Positions 34,384 through 44,430 are shown, counted from the stretch's first letter. The stretch: DNA of 64,000 bases from Firmicutes bacterium CAG:460 (GCA_000437355.1 FR899774.1:107572-171571), one strand, 5' to 3'. Numbers and translations: made by a program. The notes: a model not told the origin generated them from the sequence alone.

Positions 34384-36885
34384 ATGGATCATAGTAGAGA
34401 TAGACTAGAAGAAAATAATATAGTAAGTGAAATTGAATCTTCTTTTATTGAATATTCAATGAGTGTTATTATTTCCAGAGCTTTACCAGATTTAAGAGAT
34501 GGTTTAAAGCCAGTTCATAGAAGAATTATTTATGATATGTTAGAAAATGGTTTAACACCAGATAAAAAACATCGTAAGAGTGCGACGATAGTTGGGGATG
34601 TTATGGGGAAATATCACCCTCATGGAGACTCATCAATTTATGAAGCTATGGTAAGAATGGCTCAAGATTTTAACTATCGTTATTTACTTGTTGATGGACA
34701 TGGTAACTTTGGTAATATTGAATATCCTAGAGCAGCTGCTTATCGTTATACTGAAAGTAAACTTGCAAAGATATCAATGGAGCTTTTAAGGGATATCAAC
34801 AAAAATACGGTTAATTTTGTACCAAATTATGATGATTCAACTGAAGAACCTGAAGTTTTACCTTCAAGATTTCCAAATATTTTAGTTAATGGAACAATGG
34901 GTATTGCTGTTGGTATGGCAACAAATATTCCACCACATAATTTAGGTGAGGTTATTGATGGATGTATTGCTTATATTGATAATCCTGAAATTACTACGGA
35001 AGAATTAATGCAATATGTTAAAGGCCCTGATTTTCCAACTGGTGGTATTATTCTAGGTAATTCTGGAATTAAAAAAGCGTATGAAACTGGTAGAGGTTCA
35101 ATAACTATTAGAAGTAAAGCTACAATTGAAGAAAAAAATGGAAGACATTATATTGTTATTGAAGAAGTTCCATACGGAGTAAATACACTAGATTTAAAAC
35201 AAAAAGTTGCGGATTTAGTACATAATAAAGTACTTGAAGGTATTACTGATTATCATACTGATTTAAAAGATGGTATTAAGATTACTATTACATTAAAGAA
35301 GGATGCAAATCCTCAAGTAGTTTTAAATAATTTGTATAAACATACTGCTTTTCAAACAACTTTTGGTATTATCTTCTTAATGCTTGATAAAGGTGTTCCA
35401 AGAACACTAGGTTTGAAAGATATAATTAGTAAATATGTAGATTATCAACAAGAAATTATTATTAGAAGAACTCAATTTGAATTAGATAAAGCAGAAAAAA
35501 GAGTACATATCTTAGAAGGTTACCAAATTGTATTTGATAATATCGATGAAGTTATTAAGATTATTAAAGAGTCTAAGGCTGATGGTGAAGCAAAGCTTAA
35601 ATTAATGGAACGTTTTGGATTAACTGAAGCTCAAACTGATAATATTTTAGAAATGAAATTACGTCGTTTAACAGGTCTAGAACGTGAAAAGATTGAAGAA
35701 GAACTAAATACTTTAAAACTAGAAATAGAACGCTTACGTGGCATTTTAGCAGATAATAATAAGGTGTTAGGTATCATTAAAGATGAAATGACTGAAATAA
35801 AAAATAAATATGGTGATGAAAGAAGAACTAAAATTGATATGACTGCGGTTGATTACATTGAAGATGAGTCTTTAATACCAGAAGAAAATATCTTAGTTGT
35901 GCTTACTAACAAAGGTTATATTAAGAGAACTACATCTGATACATTTAAGTCACAAAATAGAGGTGGCGTTGGAATTAAGGGAATGTCTACGAATGATGAA
36001 GACTTTGTTGAACACATGATTAACTTATCAACACACGATTACATCTTGTTCTTTACTGATAAAGGTAAAGTTTATAGATTAAAAGGTTATGAAATTCCAG
36101 AGTTTTCACGTCAATCTAAAGGAATTCCAATTGTTAACTTACTTCAAGTTGAAAAAGATGAAAGAGTTAATGCTGTTATCCAAATAAGTCGTGAAGAAGA
36201 ATGTAAATATTTATTATTCGCTACTGAAGGTGGAGTTGTAAAGAAAACATTAATTAGTGAATTTGCTAATATTAGAAATAGTGGTAAGATTTGTATTTCT
36301 CTAAGAGAAAATGATAAATTAATTGATGTTAAGAAAACAACTGGTAATGATTTAGTACTTTTAGGTAGTGATAGCGGTAGAATGGTTAAGTTTAATGAAG
36401 ATGAAATCAGAGTTATGGGACGTACTGCTTCAGGTGTTCGTGGTATTTCTCTAGATGGAAGCAAATGTATTTGTTCTGAAATCGTTAAAGAAGATGATAC
36501 TATCTTACTTGTAACAGAAAAAGGTTACGGTAAACAAACAAAAGTTAGTGAATATCGCCAAACAAGAAGAGGTTCTAAAGGTGTTAAAGCAATGAATATC
36601 ACTGAAAAGAACGGAAATCTTGTTAGTGTTAAAATTGTTTATGAAGGTAAAGAACTTGTTATTATGACAAATTCAGGTATGACAATGAGAATGCCTTTAG
36701 AACAAATATCTTTATTAGGTCGTGTTACACAAGGTTTAAGACTTATCAACTTAAAAGATAATCAAAAGGTATCAACTATAAGCTTAGTAGATAAAGAAGA
36801 AGAACCAGATATTGTTTCAGAACCTACTGTAAATGAAACACCTAGTGAAAATACTGAAAATATTGAAGTAAATGAGGCTGAATAA
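34384..36885 (+). CDS. gyrA: DNA gyrase subunit A
   Basis: The 833-residue subunit has the quinolone-resistance region [18 protein letters not shown] and the active-site Tyr in [11 protein letters not shown] (about 122). The beta-pinwheel domain contains the GyrA-box QTRRGSKG (about 720), which distinguishes GyrA from ParC. The tail is acidic. Quinolone-relevant positions read Ser and Glu (the Ser-Ser-Ile-Tyr-Glu stretch), which is the sensitive type by pattern. GGAGG lies upstream of the ATG. The stop codon is inside a terminator hairpin. Confidence 0.98.
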   Translation: MDHSRDRLEENNIVSEIESSFIEYSMSVIISRALPDLRDGLKPVHRRIIYDMLENGLTPDKKHRKSATIVGDVMGKYHPHGDSSIYEAMVRMAQDFNYRYLLVDGHGNFGNIEYPRAAAYRYTESKLAKISMELLRDINKNTVNFVPNYDDSTEEPEVLPSRFPNILVNGTMGIAVGMATNIPPHNLGEVIDGCIAYIDNPEITTEELMQYVKGPDFPTGGIILGNSGIKKAYETGRGSITIRSKATIEEKNGRHYIVIEEVPYGVNTLDLKQKVADLVHNKVLEGITDYHTDLKDGIKITITLKKDANPQVVLNNLYKHTAFQTTFGIIFLMLDKGVPRTLGLKDIISKYVDYQQEIIIRRTQFELDKAEKRVHILEGYQIVFDNIDEVIKIIKESKADGEAKLKLMERFGLTEAQTDNILEMKLRRLTGLEREKIEEELNTLKLEIERLRGILADNNKVLGIIKDEMTEIKNKYGDERRTKIDMTAVDYIEDESLIPEENILVVLTNKGYIKRTTSDTFKSQNRGGVGIKGMSTNDEDFVEHMINLSTHDYILFFTDKGKVYRLKGYEIPEFSRQSKGIPIVNLLQVEKDERVNAVIQISREEECKYLLFATEGGVVKKTLISEFANIRNSGKICISLRENDKLIDVKKTTGNDLVLLGSDSGRMVKFNEDEIRVMGRTASGVRGISLDGSKCICSEIVKEDDTILLVTEKGYGKQTKVSEYRQTRRGSKGVKAMNITEKNGNLVSVKIVYEGKELVIMTNSGMTMRMPLEQISLLGRVTQGLRLINLKDNQKVSTISLVDKEEEPDIVSEPTVNETPSENTENIEVNEAE

Positions 36886-36894
36886 GCCTTTTTT
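36875..36894 (+). terminator. intrinsic terminator of gyrBA
   Basis: AGGCT-GAATA-AGCCT followed by TTTTT. The gyrA stop TAA lies in the loop. Confidence 0.8.
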
Positions 36895-37059
36895 ATTTTA
36901 TTGTAACAGTGTATATAAAGTATATACAATGTTATTTTTGCTATAAGATTATGATATTATAACTAAAGCAAAAAAGAAGAATATAAGTTATCAACAAAAT
37001 ATTTATTTTAAGTACTCTTTAATTGGTAAAACAATTTATTATTTTTTTGTAAAGTGTTA

Positions 37060-37806
37060 TGTTTCACGTGAAACAATGTGTGAATAATATGTTAGTTTAG
37101 GATTTATTTTTTTTAATATATTTTTAAAATTATAATACAATAACAATAATTAAAAATAATTAATATTGTTTTCGATGTTTAAATTCTTTTTCTAATTATT
37201 ATTATAATTATAGTGATGTTTCACGTGAAACATTGTGTTGATAAGTTGTTGATTTAAGATATATTTATAATATTAAATATTTTATATTTTAAATTATCTT
37301 TTTATTATTATTAATTACTATATTTTAATATATATTTATTTTATATATTTTAAAATACATGTTTCACGTGAAACATTGTTGATAAGTTGTTTATATTAAT
37401 ATTATTTCTATTAATTCTAATCTTTTTTAATAATATAAATACCATGTGATTATTAAAATAATTTAATGTTTCACGTGAAACATTGTGTTGATAATATGTT
37501 TATATTCTGTTTTAGTTTAATTATTATATTAAATTTAATCTTTTTCCAATTTAAATTATATGTTTCACGTGAAACATATTGTTGATAACGTGTTAATTTA
37601 AGGTTTATCTATATTAATATGTATTTTTAATATTATAATACAAGATTTTCGTAAATATATATTTAATATTATTAATCGTTAATTATTATTTTTAAATTCT
37701 ATATAATTTCCTATTAAAAATTTAGGTAATGTTTCACGTGAAACATTGTTAATAGGTTGTGAATAGTTTTATTGAAAATTAATACCCATATGTTACACGT
37801 GAAACA
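37060..37806. other. centromere: cluster of seven parS sites with DnaA-box-like partners
   Basis: The 16-bp parS palindrome TGTTTCACGTGAAACA occurs exactly at 37060, 37217, 37360, 37467, 37561 and 37730, and with one change (TGTTACACGTGAAACA) at 37791. The first six are followed after 3, 3, 1, 3, 3 and 1 bases by a 9-mer close to a DnaA box: TGTGAATAA (37079), TGTTGATAA (37236, 37377, 37486, 37580) and TGTTAATAG (37747). Further TTATCAACA boxes lie at 36988 and 38163. The region has no genes. ParB that binds parS must be encoded outside the window. Confidence 0.92.
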
Positions 37807-37889
37807 TATGGACGAACAAATGTACAATAAACTAATACTTTAACATAAGAATTTAATTATTCATTTTTATCAAATCGTATTTATAAATT

Positions 37890-37927
37890 ATTTCCCGGGA
37901 AATAATTAGTTAACATAATATTTTAGT
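37890..37927. repeat. Noc-binding site within 38-bp direct repeat, copy A
   Basis: ATTTCCCGGGAAAT (37890-37903) equals the published B. subtilis Noc-binding consensus. The palindrome extends to 22 bp (37886-37907). It is followed by AATTAGTTAACATAATATTT and TAGT, which recur in copy B. Confidence 0.85.
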
Positions 37928-38046
37928 ATATTTGTGTTTTTTTGAAAAAATAAATGTTAATTAAAGCTAGATACAATAAGGTAAAAACAAGAATAGCAAG
38001 ATTAAAAAAATTATTATTTTAACAATTATTTAATTTTTGAATAAAT

Positions 38047-38084
38047 ATTTCCCGGGAAATAATTGGTTAACATAATATTTTAGT
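38047..38084. repeat. Noc-binding site within 38-bp direct repeat, copy B
   Basis: The second ATTTCCCGGGAAAT (38047-38060), followed by the same 24-bp tail with one difference (A to G after AATT). The copies are 157 bp apart, centre to centre. Confidence 0.85.
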
Positions 38085-38230
38085 CGATTAAACTTATATT
38101 AATATTTAATTTTTGGCATATTTTAGCCAAAATATTAATCATAATTAAAAATAGTACATGAGTTATCAACATAAAAATTAGTTAAATATTTAATACTATA
38201 ATAACTATATAATAAATGTTGGTATTTTAC

Positions 38231-38259
38231 TTGACTTTTAAATAGTAATTTGATACGAT
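38231..38259 (+). promoter_or_regulatory. predicted sigma-A promoter of the SRP RNA
   Basis: TTGACT (38231-38236), a 17-base spacer and TACGAT (38254-38259). Transcription would start near 38266, at the first base of the RNA helix. Confidence 0.75.
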
Positions 38260-38265
38260 GTAAAC

Positions 38266-38336
38266 GTGCAACAAATATGCTGTAACCTGGTCAGGATTGG
38301 AAAATAGCAGCCACATCAGCCTATGTTTGTGTGCAC
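38266..38336 (+). ncRNA. ffs: signal recognition particle RNA, small 4.5S type
   Basis: A 71-nt RNA with closing ends GTGCA and TGTGCAC, and an apical domain with the SRP signature: CTGGTCAGG, then TTGGAAAATAGCAGCCA containing the GGAA tetraloop and the asymmetric AGCAG loop that binds Ffh. The Alu domain of the long Bacillus form is absent. It is followed by eight T. In B. subtilis the SRP RNA gene lies between tadA and dnaX; here it is just upstream of tadA. Confidence 0.88.
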
Positions 38337-38354
38337 ATTTTTTTTGGAGGTAAA

Positions 38355-38777
38355 ATGAATAAAGAGTTAATAGATAAAATTATTGATAATTCTAAGTGTT
38401 CTTTGAGTTCTTTAGATGTACCAGTCGGAGCAATAATAATTAAAGATGGTATTATTATAGGCAGTGGTTATAATACTAAAGAGAAAAATCAAAATGTGCT
38501 TGAACATGCTGAGATTAATGCTATTAGAGAAGCTCAAAAAAATTTTAACAATTGGAATTTAAATGGAAGTGATATGTATGTAACTTTAAATCCTTGTTCA
38601 ATGTGTATGGAAGTAATCAAACAAGCTAGAATTAGTAATGTTTATTATTTAGCTTCAAAACCTAGTTCTAAAAAAGAATTTAATAAAACTAATTTTGTTA
38701 AAATTGATAATGAAAGTAAAGAAGAAGAATATTTAGAAATATTATGTGATTTTTTTAAAAAATTAAGAGAAAAATAA
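38355..38777 (+). CDS. tadA: tRNA-specific adenosine deaminase
   Basis: The 140-residue zinc deaminase makes inosine at position 34 of tRNA-Arg. Zn and proton-shuttle residues are in HAEINAI (His and Glu) and NPCSMCMEVI (Cys pair). The start is the ATG at 38355 with GGAGG upstream; the longer frame begins inside the SRP RNA. The enzyme is slightly shorter than B. subtilis TadA (161). It is followed by dnaX. Confidence 0.92.
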   Translation: MNKELIDKIIDNSKCSLSSLDVPVGAIIIKDGIIIGSGYNTKEKNQNVLEHAEINAIREAQKNFNNWNLNGSDMYVTLNPCSMCMEVIKQARISNVYYLASKPSSKKEFNKTNFVKIDNESKEEEYLEILCDFFKKLREK

Positions 38778-38814
38778 CTATTTTTATGTTATACTATTTA
38801 TTAGGGAGGTTTCT

Positions 38815-40389
38815 ATGAATTATAAAGTTTTGTATCGAAAATATAGACCAGATGGATTTGATACTTTAATTGGTCAAAAACATGTTGTAGAAATTTTAAA
38901 AAATTCTATTAAAGAACAAAAATTAGCTCATGCATATTTATTTTCAGGTCCAAGAGGAACTGGAAAAACATCAACTGCAAGAATTTTAGCTAAATCAGTA
39001 AACTGTTTGGATAATAAGAATGGTATTGCATGTGAAAAATGTGAAAATTGTTTATCTTTTAATGGAAATCCAGATATTATTGAAATAGATGCTGCATCTA
39101 ATAATGGTGTTGATGAAATAAGAGAACTTATAAATAATGTTAAAATAATGCCAACAAGTTTGAAATATAAAGTTTATATTATTGATGAAGTTCATATGTT
39201 AAGTCAAAGTGCTTTTAATGCGTTATTACTTACTTTAGAAGAACCACCAGAACATGTAATATTTATTCTAGCAACAACAAATTTAGAAAGTGTTCCAATT
39301 ACAATTGTTTCCAGATGTCAAAGATTTGAGTTTCATAGAATTACAGATAAAGACATTGTTGAAAGACTTAAGTTTGTTTGTGATGAAGAAAATATTAAAT
39401 ATGAAGATGATGGTTTAAAAGAAATAGCTATTTTGGCGGATGGTGGACTTAGAGATGCTTTAAGTATTTTAGACCAGTTATCAAAAAATGAAGAAGTAAT
39501 TACAAGCACTTTAGTAGCAAATGAAATAGGTAGTATATCTAATAAAAAGATAGAAGATTTAGTTCAATCTCTTGGTGAAAATGACATTTTAAATATTGAA
39601 AAAATATTTGATGAGTTACAAAGTTCTAATTTAAATTATAAAGTTTTTGTTAAAAAAGTAATTGAAGTTCTAAGCAATTTAGGAGTTAAATTATTAACAT
39701 CTCCAGAAGCTTCTAGATTATCTTTTGATGATTGTAAAAATTTAGTATTAGAATTAAATAATATTTTAATGAAGATTAATATTAGTGTAAATCCATATAT
39801 ATTAATTAAAATGCTTATGCTAGGATATGTTGAAAAAACAAATAATTTTAATAAAGTTAGTATTGAAAAAGTACCAGAAATAAGAGAAGAAAATGAAGAA
39901 ATAAAGATAGAAAAAATTATAAAAAAAGAACCAGTTAATACTGAAAAAAATTTAAAAGTTGATATTAGAATTAATAATTGTTTTGTAGATGCTTCTAAAA
40001 AAGAATTGGAAAGAATGAAAGATTTATGGAGTTCTTTTATTAATAATATGGAAGATGCTATTATGAAAGGAACTCTTAGTGATACTATTCCTGTTGCTTC
40101 ATCAAATGATTATACTATTATTGAAGTTACTATTCCTCATAAAGATATGGAACTAAATAATATGTTAGAGAAAATAGAATATTTATTTAATAGTCAAAAT
40201 CAAGAAAATTTTAAATTTGTTTTTATTGGTGAAGCTAGGTGGAGTAAGGAAAAAGTTGAATATATTAATAATATAAAAAATGGAAAAAAATATGAGATAT
40301 TAGAAGAAAATCACGAAAAGATGCAAAAAAGTATTGATGTATCAGAAGTAGCTGATATATTTGATATAAATAAAATTGAAGTTGAGTAA
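38815..40389 (+). CDS. dnaX: DNA polymerase III gamma/tau subunit
   Basis: The 524-residue clamp-loader ATPase starts YRKYRPDGFDTLIGQKHV. It has Walker A GPRGTGKTS (45-53), a zinc module with C-x8-C-x2-C-x2-C (CLDNKNGIACEKCENC), Walker B IIDEVHMLS and the SRC motif (VSRCQRFEF). The C-terminal third is variable and contacts polymerase. GGGAGG lies upstream of the ATG. It is followed by ybaB and recR in the conserved order. Confidence 0.97.
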   Translation: MNYKVLYRKYRPDGFDTLIGQKHVVEILKNSIKEQKLAHAYLFSGPRGTGKTSTARILAKSVNCLDNKNGIACEKCENCLSFNGNPDIIEIDAASNNGVDEIRELINNVKIMPTSLKYKVYIIDEVHMLSQSAFNALLLTLEEPPEHVIFILATTNLESVPITIVSRCQRFEFHRITDKDIVERLKFVCDEENIKYEDDGLKEIAILADGGLRDALSILDQLSKNEEVITSTLVANEIGSISNKKIEDLVQSLGENDILNIEKIFDELQSSNLNYKVFVKKVIEVLSNLGVKLLTSPEASRLSFDDCKNLVLELNNILMKINISVNPYILIKMLMLGYVEKTNNFNKVSIEKVPEIREENEEIKIEKIIKKEPVNTEKNLKVDIRINNCFVDASKKELERMKDLWSSFINNMEDAIMKGTLSDTIPVASSNDYTIIEVTIPHKDMELNNMLEKIEYLFNSQNQENFKFVFIGEARWSKEKVEYINNIKNGKKYEILEENHEKMQKSIDVSEVADIFDINKIEVE

Positions 40390-40406
40390 AGAAAGAGGGA
40401 AAAATT

Positions 40407-40700
40407 ATGAATATGCAACAAATAATGCAACAAGCGCAAAGAATGCAAAGGGATATTACAAAGAAAAAAGAAGAAATTGATGGAATGGAGTTTCTTGGAA
40501 AATCTGAGTGGGTTGAAATAGTTTTTAATGGTAAACGAGAAATTAAATCATTTAAAATATTAAAAGATGTAATTGATGAAGATGATAAAGAAATGTTAGA
40601 AGATATGATTATGTTAGCAATAAAAGATGCGTTTAGTAAAATTGATAAAGAAACTGAAAGTAAATTAGGAAGTTATGCATCAATGAATGGGCTTTTCTAG
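40407..40700 (+). CDS. nucleoid-associated protein YbaB/EbfC
   Basis: The 97-residue protein starts MNMQQIMQQAQRMQRDI, typical of the family, and ends with the conserved DAFSKIDKETESKLGSY-like region. It forms dimers that bind DNA with low specificity. Its place between dnaX and recR is nearly universal. AAGAGGG lies upstream of the ATG. Confidence 0.92.
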   Translation: MNMQQIMQQAQRMQRDITKKKEEIDGMEFLGKSEWVEIVFNGKREIKSFKILKDVIDEDDKEMLEDMIMLAIKDAFSKIDKETESKLGSYASMNGLF

Positions 40701-40701
40701 T

Positions 40702-41301
40702 ATGATATATCCAGATTCATTAGAAAAATTGATAAATTATTATAAGAAATTACCTGGAATTGGTGAGAAAAACGCCGAAAGATTAGCATTAGCAACATTA
40801 AATTTTAAAAAAGAAGAAATTGATAAGTTTAAAGATGCATTAGGAAATATAAAAAAAATACATAGATGTAGTATTTGTGGGCATTTAACAGATAATGAAA
40901 TATGTAATATATGTAGTGATGCTTCAAGAGATAAAAACTTAATATGTGTTATTGAAGATTCAAAAAGTGTATTTTCTTTTGAAAAAGTTGGTAATTATCG
41001 TGGAGTTTATCATGTGTTAAATGGTTTAATTAGTCCAGCTGATAATATTGGTCCTGATAATATTAATTTATCAAGTTTAGTTAAAAGAGTAAATGAAGCT
41101 TCAAAACCTGAATTGATACTAGCCTTAAAATCAACAATTGAAGGTGAAACAACAACATTATATATTAAAAAAATATTTGAAAAAAAGAATGTTTTAATAT
41201 CAAGGCTTTCTTATGGTATACCTATGGGAGCTGAAATAGATTATCTAGATATAATTACATTAGATAAGGCATTAGAAGATAGAAAAAAAATAAGTGATTA
41301 A
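40702..41301 (+). CDS. recR: recombination protein RecR
   Basis: The 199-residue protein has an HhH motif (KLPGIGEKNAERLAL), a zinc finger (CSICGHLTDNEICNIC, about 52-67) and a Toprim domain (IEDSKSVFSFEK onward). It acts with RecF and RecO in gap repair. The frame begins at 40687, overlapping ybaB, but RecR proteins start MYYP-like, so the ATG at 40702 (MIYPDSLEKL) is preferred. There is no clear Shine-Dalgarno, so it may be coupled to the ybaB stop 2 bases upstream. Confidence 0.95.
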   Translation: MIYPDSLEKLINYYKKLPGIGEKNAERLALATLNFKKEEIDKFKDALGNIKKIHRCSICGHLTDNEICNICSDASRDKNLICVIEDSKSVFSFEKVGNYRGVYHVLNGLISPADNIGPDNINLSSLVKRVNEASKPELILALKSTIEGETTTLYIKKIFEKKNVLISRLSYGIPMGAEIDYLDIITLDKALEDRKKISD

Positions 41302-41338
41302 AATAAATATTTTTCATATAGTTTTAATGGAGAAACGT

Positions 41339-41527
41339 ATGAAAAAGGTTATATTTGTAGTAATAAAAAAAATAGTGTTAGCAATATGTTTAGTTTATGC
41401 TTTTAATTTACTAGCTAGTGGATTAAAAGTATTTATTCCAATAAATGTTATAACTGTGAGTGTTGTGGCATCTTTAGGAATGAGTGGACTTTTAGCATTG
41501 GTAGCAATATATTTTGTTTTATTGTAG
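41339..41527 (+). CDS. bofA: BofA-family inhibitor of pro-sigma-K processing
   Basis: The 62-residue membrane protein has two helices and the BofA pattern NLLASGLKVFIPINVITVSV followed by a small-residue-rich GMSGLLAL. BofA sits in the mother-cell membrane around the forespore and restrains SpoIVFB. It follows recR, as in B. subtilis (recR-yaaL-bofA). GGAGAAACGT before the ATG at 41339 sets the start; the longer frame begins inside recR. Confidence 0.85.
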   Translation: MKKVIFVVIKKIVLAICLVYAFNLLASGLKVFIPINVITVSVVASLGMSGLLALVAIYFVLL

Positions 41528-41535
41528 GAGGATTT

Positions 41536-42405
41536 GTGGAAGTAAATGTATTAGAAAATTTAGTTAAATATTATCATGAGAATAAAATATCTCATGCTTA
41601 TTTAATTGAAACAAATAATTTAGAAAAATGCTATTTGGATTTACTTGAAGTAATAAAACAAATATTTTGTCAAAATGAATATAATAAAGAATGTAATAAA
41701 TGCAATATTTGTAATTTAGTTAATCAAAATTATTTACCATCTTTAGTTGTAATAAGTCCGGATGGAATGAATATAAAAAAAGAACAAATTGTGGAATTAA
41801 AAAAGAAGTTTAGTACTGTTCCAATTTATACAAAAGAAAATATTTATGTAATTAAAAATGCTGAAAAGTTAAATGGTGCTTCGGCGAATACAATGTTAAA
41901 ATTTTTAGAGGAGCCAGAACAAAATATATTAGGTTTTTTTATAACAAATAATGCAAATAATGTTATATCTACGATTAGAAGTAGATGTGAAGTAATAAAA
42001 GTACTCTATGATATTCATGAACTTGATATAAATAATATAACAAATGATATAAATAAAGATAAGTTTGATGTAGCAATAGAATATTTATTTAAAATAGAGG
42101 TAGAAAAAAAACTAGGAATAATGTATAATAGAGATGTAGTTTTAAATAAATTTAGTGAAAGAGAAGATATCAAGACTGTTTTTAAAATTATATTTATTAT
42201 TTATGAAGAATTGTTAAAGAAAGTAATGGGATTAGATAATAAATTTGATTTTGAAAAGATAAATGAATTAAGTAGTTTAGATAAAGATAAAGTGTTAAGA
42301 AGAATTAATTTAGTAACTAAGTTTATTGATGATATTGATAGTAATGTAAATGTTGAATTATTGCTAGATAAATTTGTTATAGAATTAGGTGATTATATTG
42401 AATAA
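41536..42405 (+). CDS. holB: DNA polymerase III delta-prime subunit
   Basis: The 289-residue clamp-loader subunit shows HAYLIETNN in the nucleotide-fold position without a true Walker A, Cys pairs CNKCNICN, KNAEKLNGASANTMLKFLEEPE and the SRC-like SRCEVIKV. It starts at a GTG with AGGAGGA upstream. It overlaps ricT by 8 bases, as holB and yaaT neighbour each other in B. subtilis. Confidence 0.9.
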   Translation: MEVNVLENLVKYYHENKISHAYLIETNNLEKCYLDLLEVIKQIFCQNEYNKECNKCNICNLVNQNYLPSLVVISPDGMNIKKEQIVELKKKFSTVPIYTKENIYVIKNAEKLNGASANTMLKFLEEPEQNILGFFITNNANNVISTIRSRCEVIKVLYDIHELDINNITNDINKDKFDVAIEYLFKIEVEKKLGIMYNRDVVLNKFSEREDIKTVFKIIFIIYEELLKKVMGLDNKFDFEKINELSSLDKDKVLRRINLVTKFIDDIDSNVNVELLLDKFVIELGDYIE

Positions 42406-43171
42406 AGTTTATGGTGTTATATTTAATGATATTGATAAGAAGTATTATTATTTAGGTGATGAAGAATTTGCTGAGGGTTCCTTAGTTATTGTTAATACTG
42501 AAAGAGGAATGCAACTAGTTAAAGTTGTTCAAGTTATAGATAAAATAAGTGAAGAAATAACTGATAAAATTGAAAGACTTGCAACAGAAGAAGAGTATGA
42601 ACAATATTTAGAAAATTTAAAAGATGCAAGTATTGCATTAAAAAAATGTATTGAGTTTGTACGAGAATTGGAATTAGAAATGAATGTTGTAAGTGCTCAA
42701 TTTAATTTAGATAGAAGTCAATTATTATTTAATTTTACTGCAGATGGTAGAGTTGATTTTAGAGAGCTTGCTAAGAAACTTGCAAGTATATATCATACAA
42801 GAATTGAATTAAGACAAATAGGTGCTCGTGATAAAGCTAAAGAAATTGGTGGAATTGGTGTTTGTGGCGGAGAACTTTGTTGTCTTAGATTTTTGAAAAA
42901 AATGGATACAATTAGTATGAATATGGCTAAAAATCAAAATTTAGCATTAAATCCTTCAAAGATAAATGGGGCTTGTGGAAGGCTTCTTTGTTGTTTAGCA
43001 TATGAAGATGAAACTTATATTGAAGCAGCTAAAAAGCTACCTAAAGTTGGAGATAAAATTAAAACTAGAAGTGGTGATGCTCAAGTTTTAAGTGTTGATA
43101 TAATAAATCATCGAGGAAAAATTTTATTAGATGGAGAAAGAATAAATTATGATTTCGAAAGTGAAGAATGA
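42398..43171 (+). CDS. ricT: PSP1-domain protein RicT (YaaT)
   Basis: The 257-residue protein carries the PSP1 domain and two Cys motifs, GVCGGELCCLRFL and GACGRLLCCLAYE. In B. subtilis RicT, with RicA and RicF, binds iron-sulfur clusters and acts in RNase Y-dependent RNA maturation and in the sporulation phosphorelay. AGGTGA five bases before the TTG at 42398 makes that start better than the GTG at 42389. It ends with TGA, a direct sign that TGA is a stop codon here. Confidence 0.92.
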   Translation: MNKVYGVIFNDIDKKYYYLGDEEFAEGSLVIVNTERGMQLVKVVQVIDKISEEITDKIERLATEEEYEQYLENLKDASIALKKCIEFVRELELEMNVVSAQFNLDRSQLLFNFTADGRVDFRELAKKLASIYHTRIELRQIGARDKAKEIGGIGVCGGELCCLRFLKKMDTISMNMAKNQNLALNPSKINGACGRLLCCLAYEDETYIEAAKKLPKVGDKIKTRSGDAQVLSVDIINHRGKILLDGERINYDFESEE

Positions 43172-43865
43172 TTTATTTGATTATCCAAATAGATACATTA
43201 TGCAAATAAAAGATGGATTTAAGTTTTCTTTAGATTCTTTATTGTTAGCAGAGTTTGTAAATATTAGAAAAAGTGATAAGATTATTTTGGATATGTGTAC
43301 TGGAAATGCTCCGATTCCTTTAATTTTAAGTTTAAAAACAGATGCTTTAATTGTAGGATTTGAAATTCAAAAAGATATTAGTGATTTGGCTCAAGAGTCT
43401 GTAATACTCAATGGATTAAAAGATAATATTAGAATAATAAATGATGATATAAAAAATATAAATAAACATTATAAAACGGGAACATTTGATATAATAACAT
43501 GTAATCCCCCATATTTTAAAACTAGTGAGGATGGTTACAAAAATAAAAATGATTATTTAACACTTGCAAGACATGAAATAACAATTGATTTAGATAGTTT
43601 GTTTAGTATAGCAAAGAGTTATTTAAAAGATAATGGTGTTTTTTGTTTAGTTCATCGTGCTGAAAGATTAGATGATATTATGTATTTGGGAAGAATAAAT
43701 AATTTAAATGTAAAAGATTTACAATTTATATCTACTAAAAATGGAAGTATTCCAAATACAATATTAGTTAAATGTGTTAAAAATAGTAAACCAGGTGTTA
43801 AATTAAGAAAAGAAATTTGTGTTGATAACCTTAGTACTTATCAACATATATTTGAAAGTAGGTGA
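43149..43865 (+). CDS. trmN6: tRNA1(Val) adenine-37 N6-methyltransferase
   Basis: The 238-residue SAM methyltransferase has DMCTGNAPIPL as the SAM motif and TCNPPYF as the N6-adenine catalytic motif. It matches YabB of B. subtilis in type and place (after yaaT). It overlaps ricT by 23 bases; a GTG at 43161 is an alternative start. It ends with TGA. Confidence 0.9.
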   Translation: MISKVKNDLFDYPNRYIMQIKDGFKFSLDSLLLAEFVNIRKSDKIILDMCTGNAPIPLILSLKTDALIVGFEIQKDISDLAQESVILNGLKDNIRIINDDIKNINKHYKTGTFDIITCNPPYFKTSEDGYKNKNDYLTLARHEITIDLDSLFSIAKSYLKDNGVFCLVHRAERLDDIMYLGRINNLNVKDLQFISTKNGSIPNTILVKCVKNSKPGVKLRKEICVDNLSTYQHIFESR

Positions 43866-43870
43866 AATAA

Positions 43871-44422
43871 ATGAAACTTATTGTGGGATTAGGTAATCCT
43901 GACAAAGAATACGATAAGACTAGACATAATGTTGGTTTTATGGTAATTGATAATTATTTGGGTAGTGTTAATTGGTCAAATAAGTTTAATGCTTTATATT
44001 GTGAAAAAGTAATTAATGGAGAAAAAATTATTTTTGTTAAACCATTAACATATATGAATAATTCAGGTAATGCAGTAGGAGAATTTGTTAGATATTTTAA
44101 TATAGATAATAAAGATATTTTAGTTATTCAAGATGATTTAGATTTAAATGTCGGTGATTATAAATTAAAAATGCATTCTTCAAGTGGGGGTCATAATGGA
44201 ATTAAATCAATCATTGCATCTTTAGGTAATCAAGATTTTCCGCGTTTAAAAGTTGGTATTGGAAGTGTTAAAAAAGATGAAGTTATTGATTATGTTCTTG
44301 GTAAATTTAGTAAATCTGAGTTAGAAGTTCTAAATGAACTTTTTAATACTTTTGATAAAATAATTAATTCATTTATAAATGAAGGAATAGATAAAACAAT
44401 GAATGTTTATAATACTAAATAA
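43871..44422 (+). CDS. pth: peptidyl-tRNA hydrolase
   Basis: The 183-residue enzyme releases peptides from prematurely dropped tRNAs. It begins KLIVGLGNPDKEYDKTRHNVGF with catalytic His19, has KPLTYMNNSG, DDLDLNVG with the catalytic Asp, and GGHNGIKSI. AGGTGA lies upstream of the ATG. In B. subtilis pth (spoVC) precedes mfd and spoVT; the same order is seen here without the small fin gene. Confidence 0.96.
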   Translation: MKLIVGLGNPDKEYDKTRHNVGFMVIDNYLGSVNWSNKFNALYCEKVINGEKIIFVKPLTYMNNSGNAVGEFVRYFNIDNKDILVIQDDLDLNVGDYKLKMHSSSGGHNGIKSIIASLGNQDFPRLKVGIGSVKKDEVIDYVLGKFSKSELEVLNELFNTFDKIINSFINEGIDKTMNVYNTK

Positions 44423-44430
44423 GAGGTAAT

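Noticed and set aside
37060..37806. Regularly repeated 16-mers that could be taken for a CRISPR array
   Set aside because: The repeats are perfect palindromes equal to parS, spacing varies from 61 to 169 bp, and no cas genes are near.
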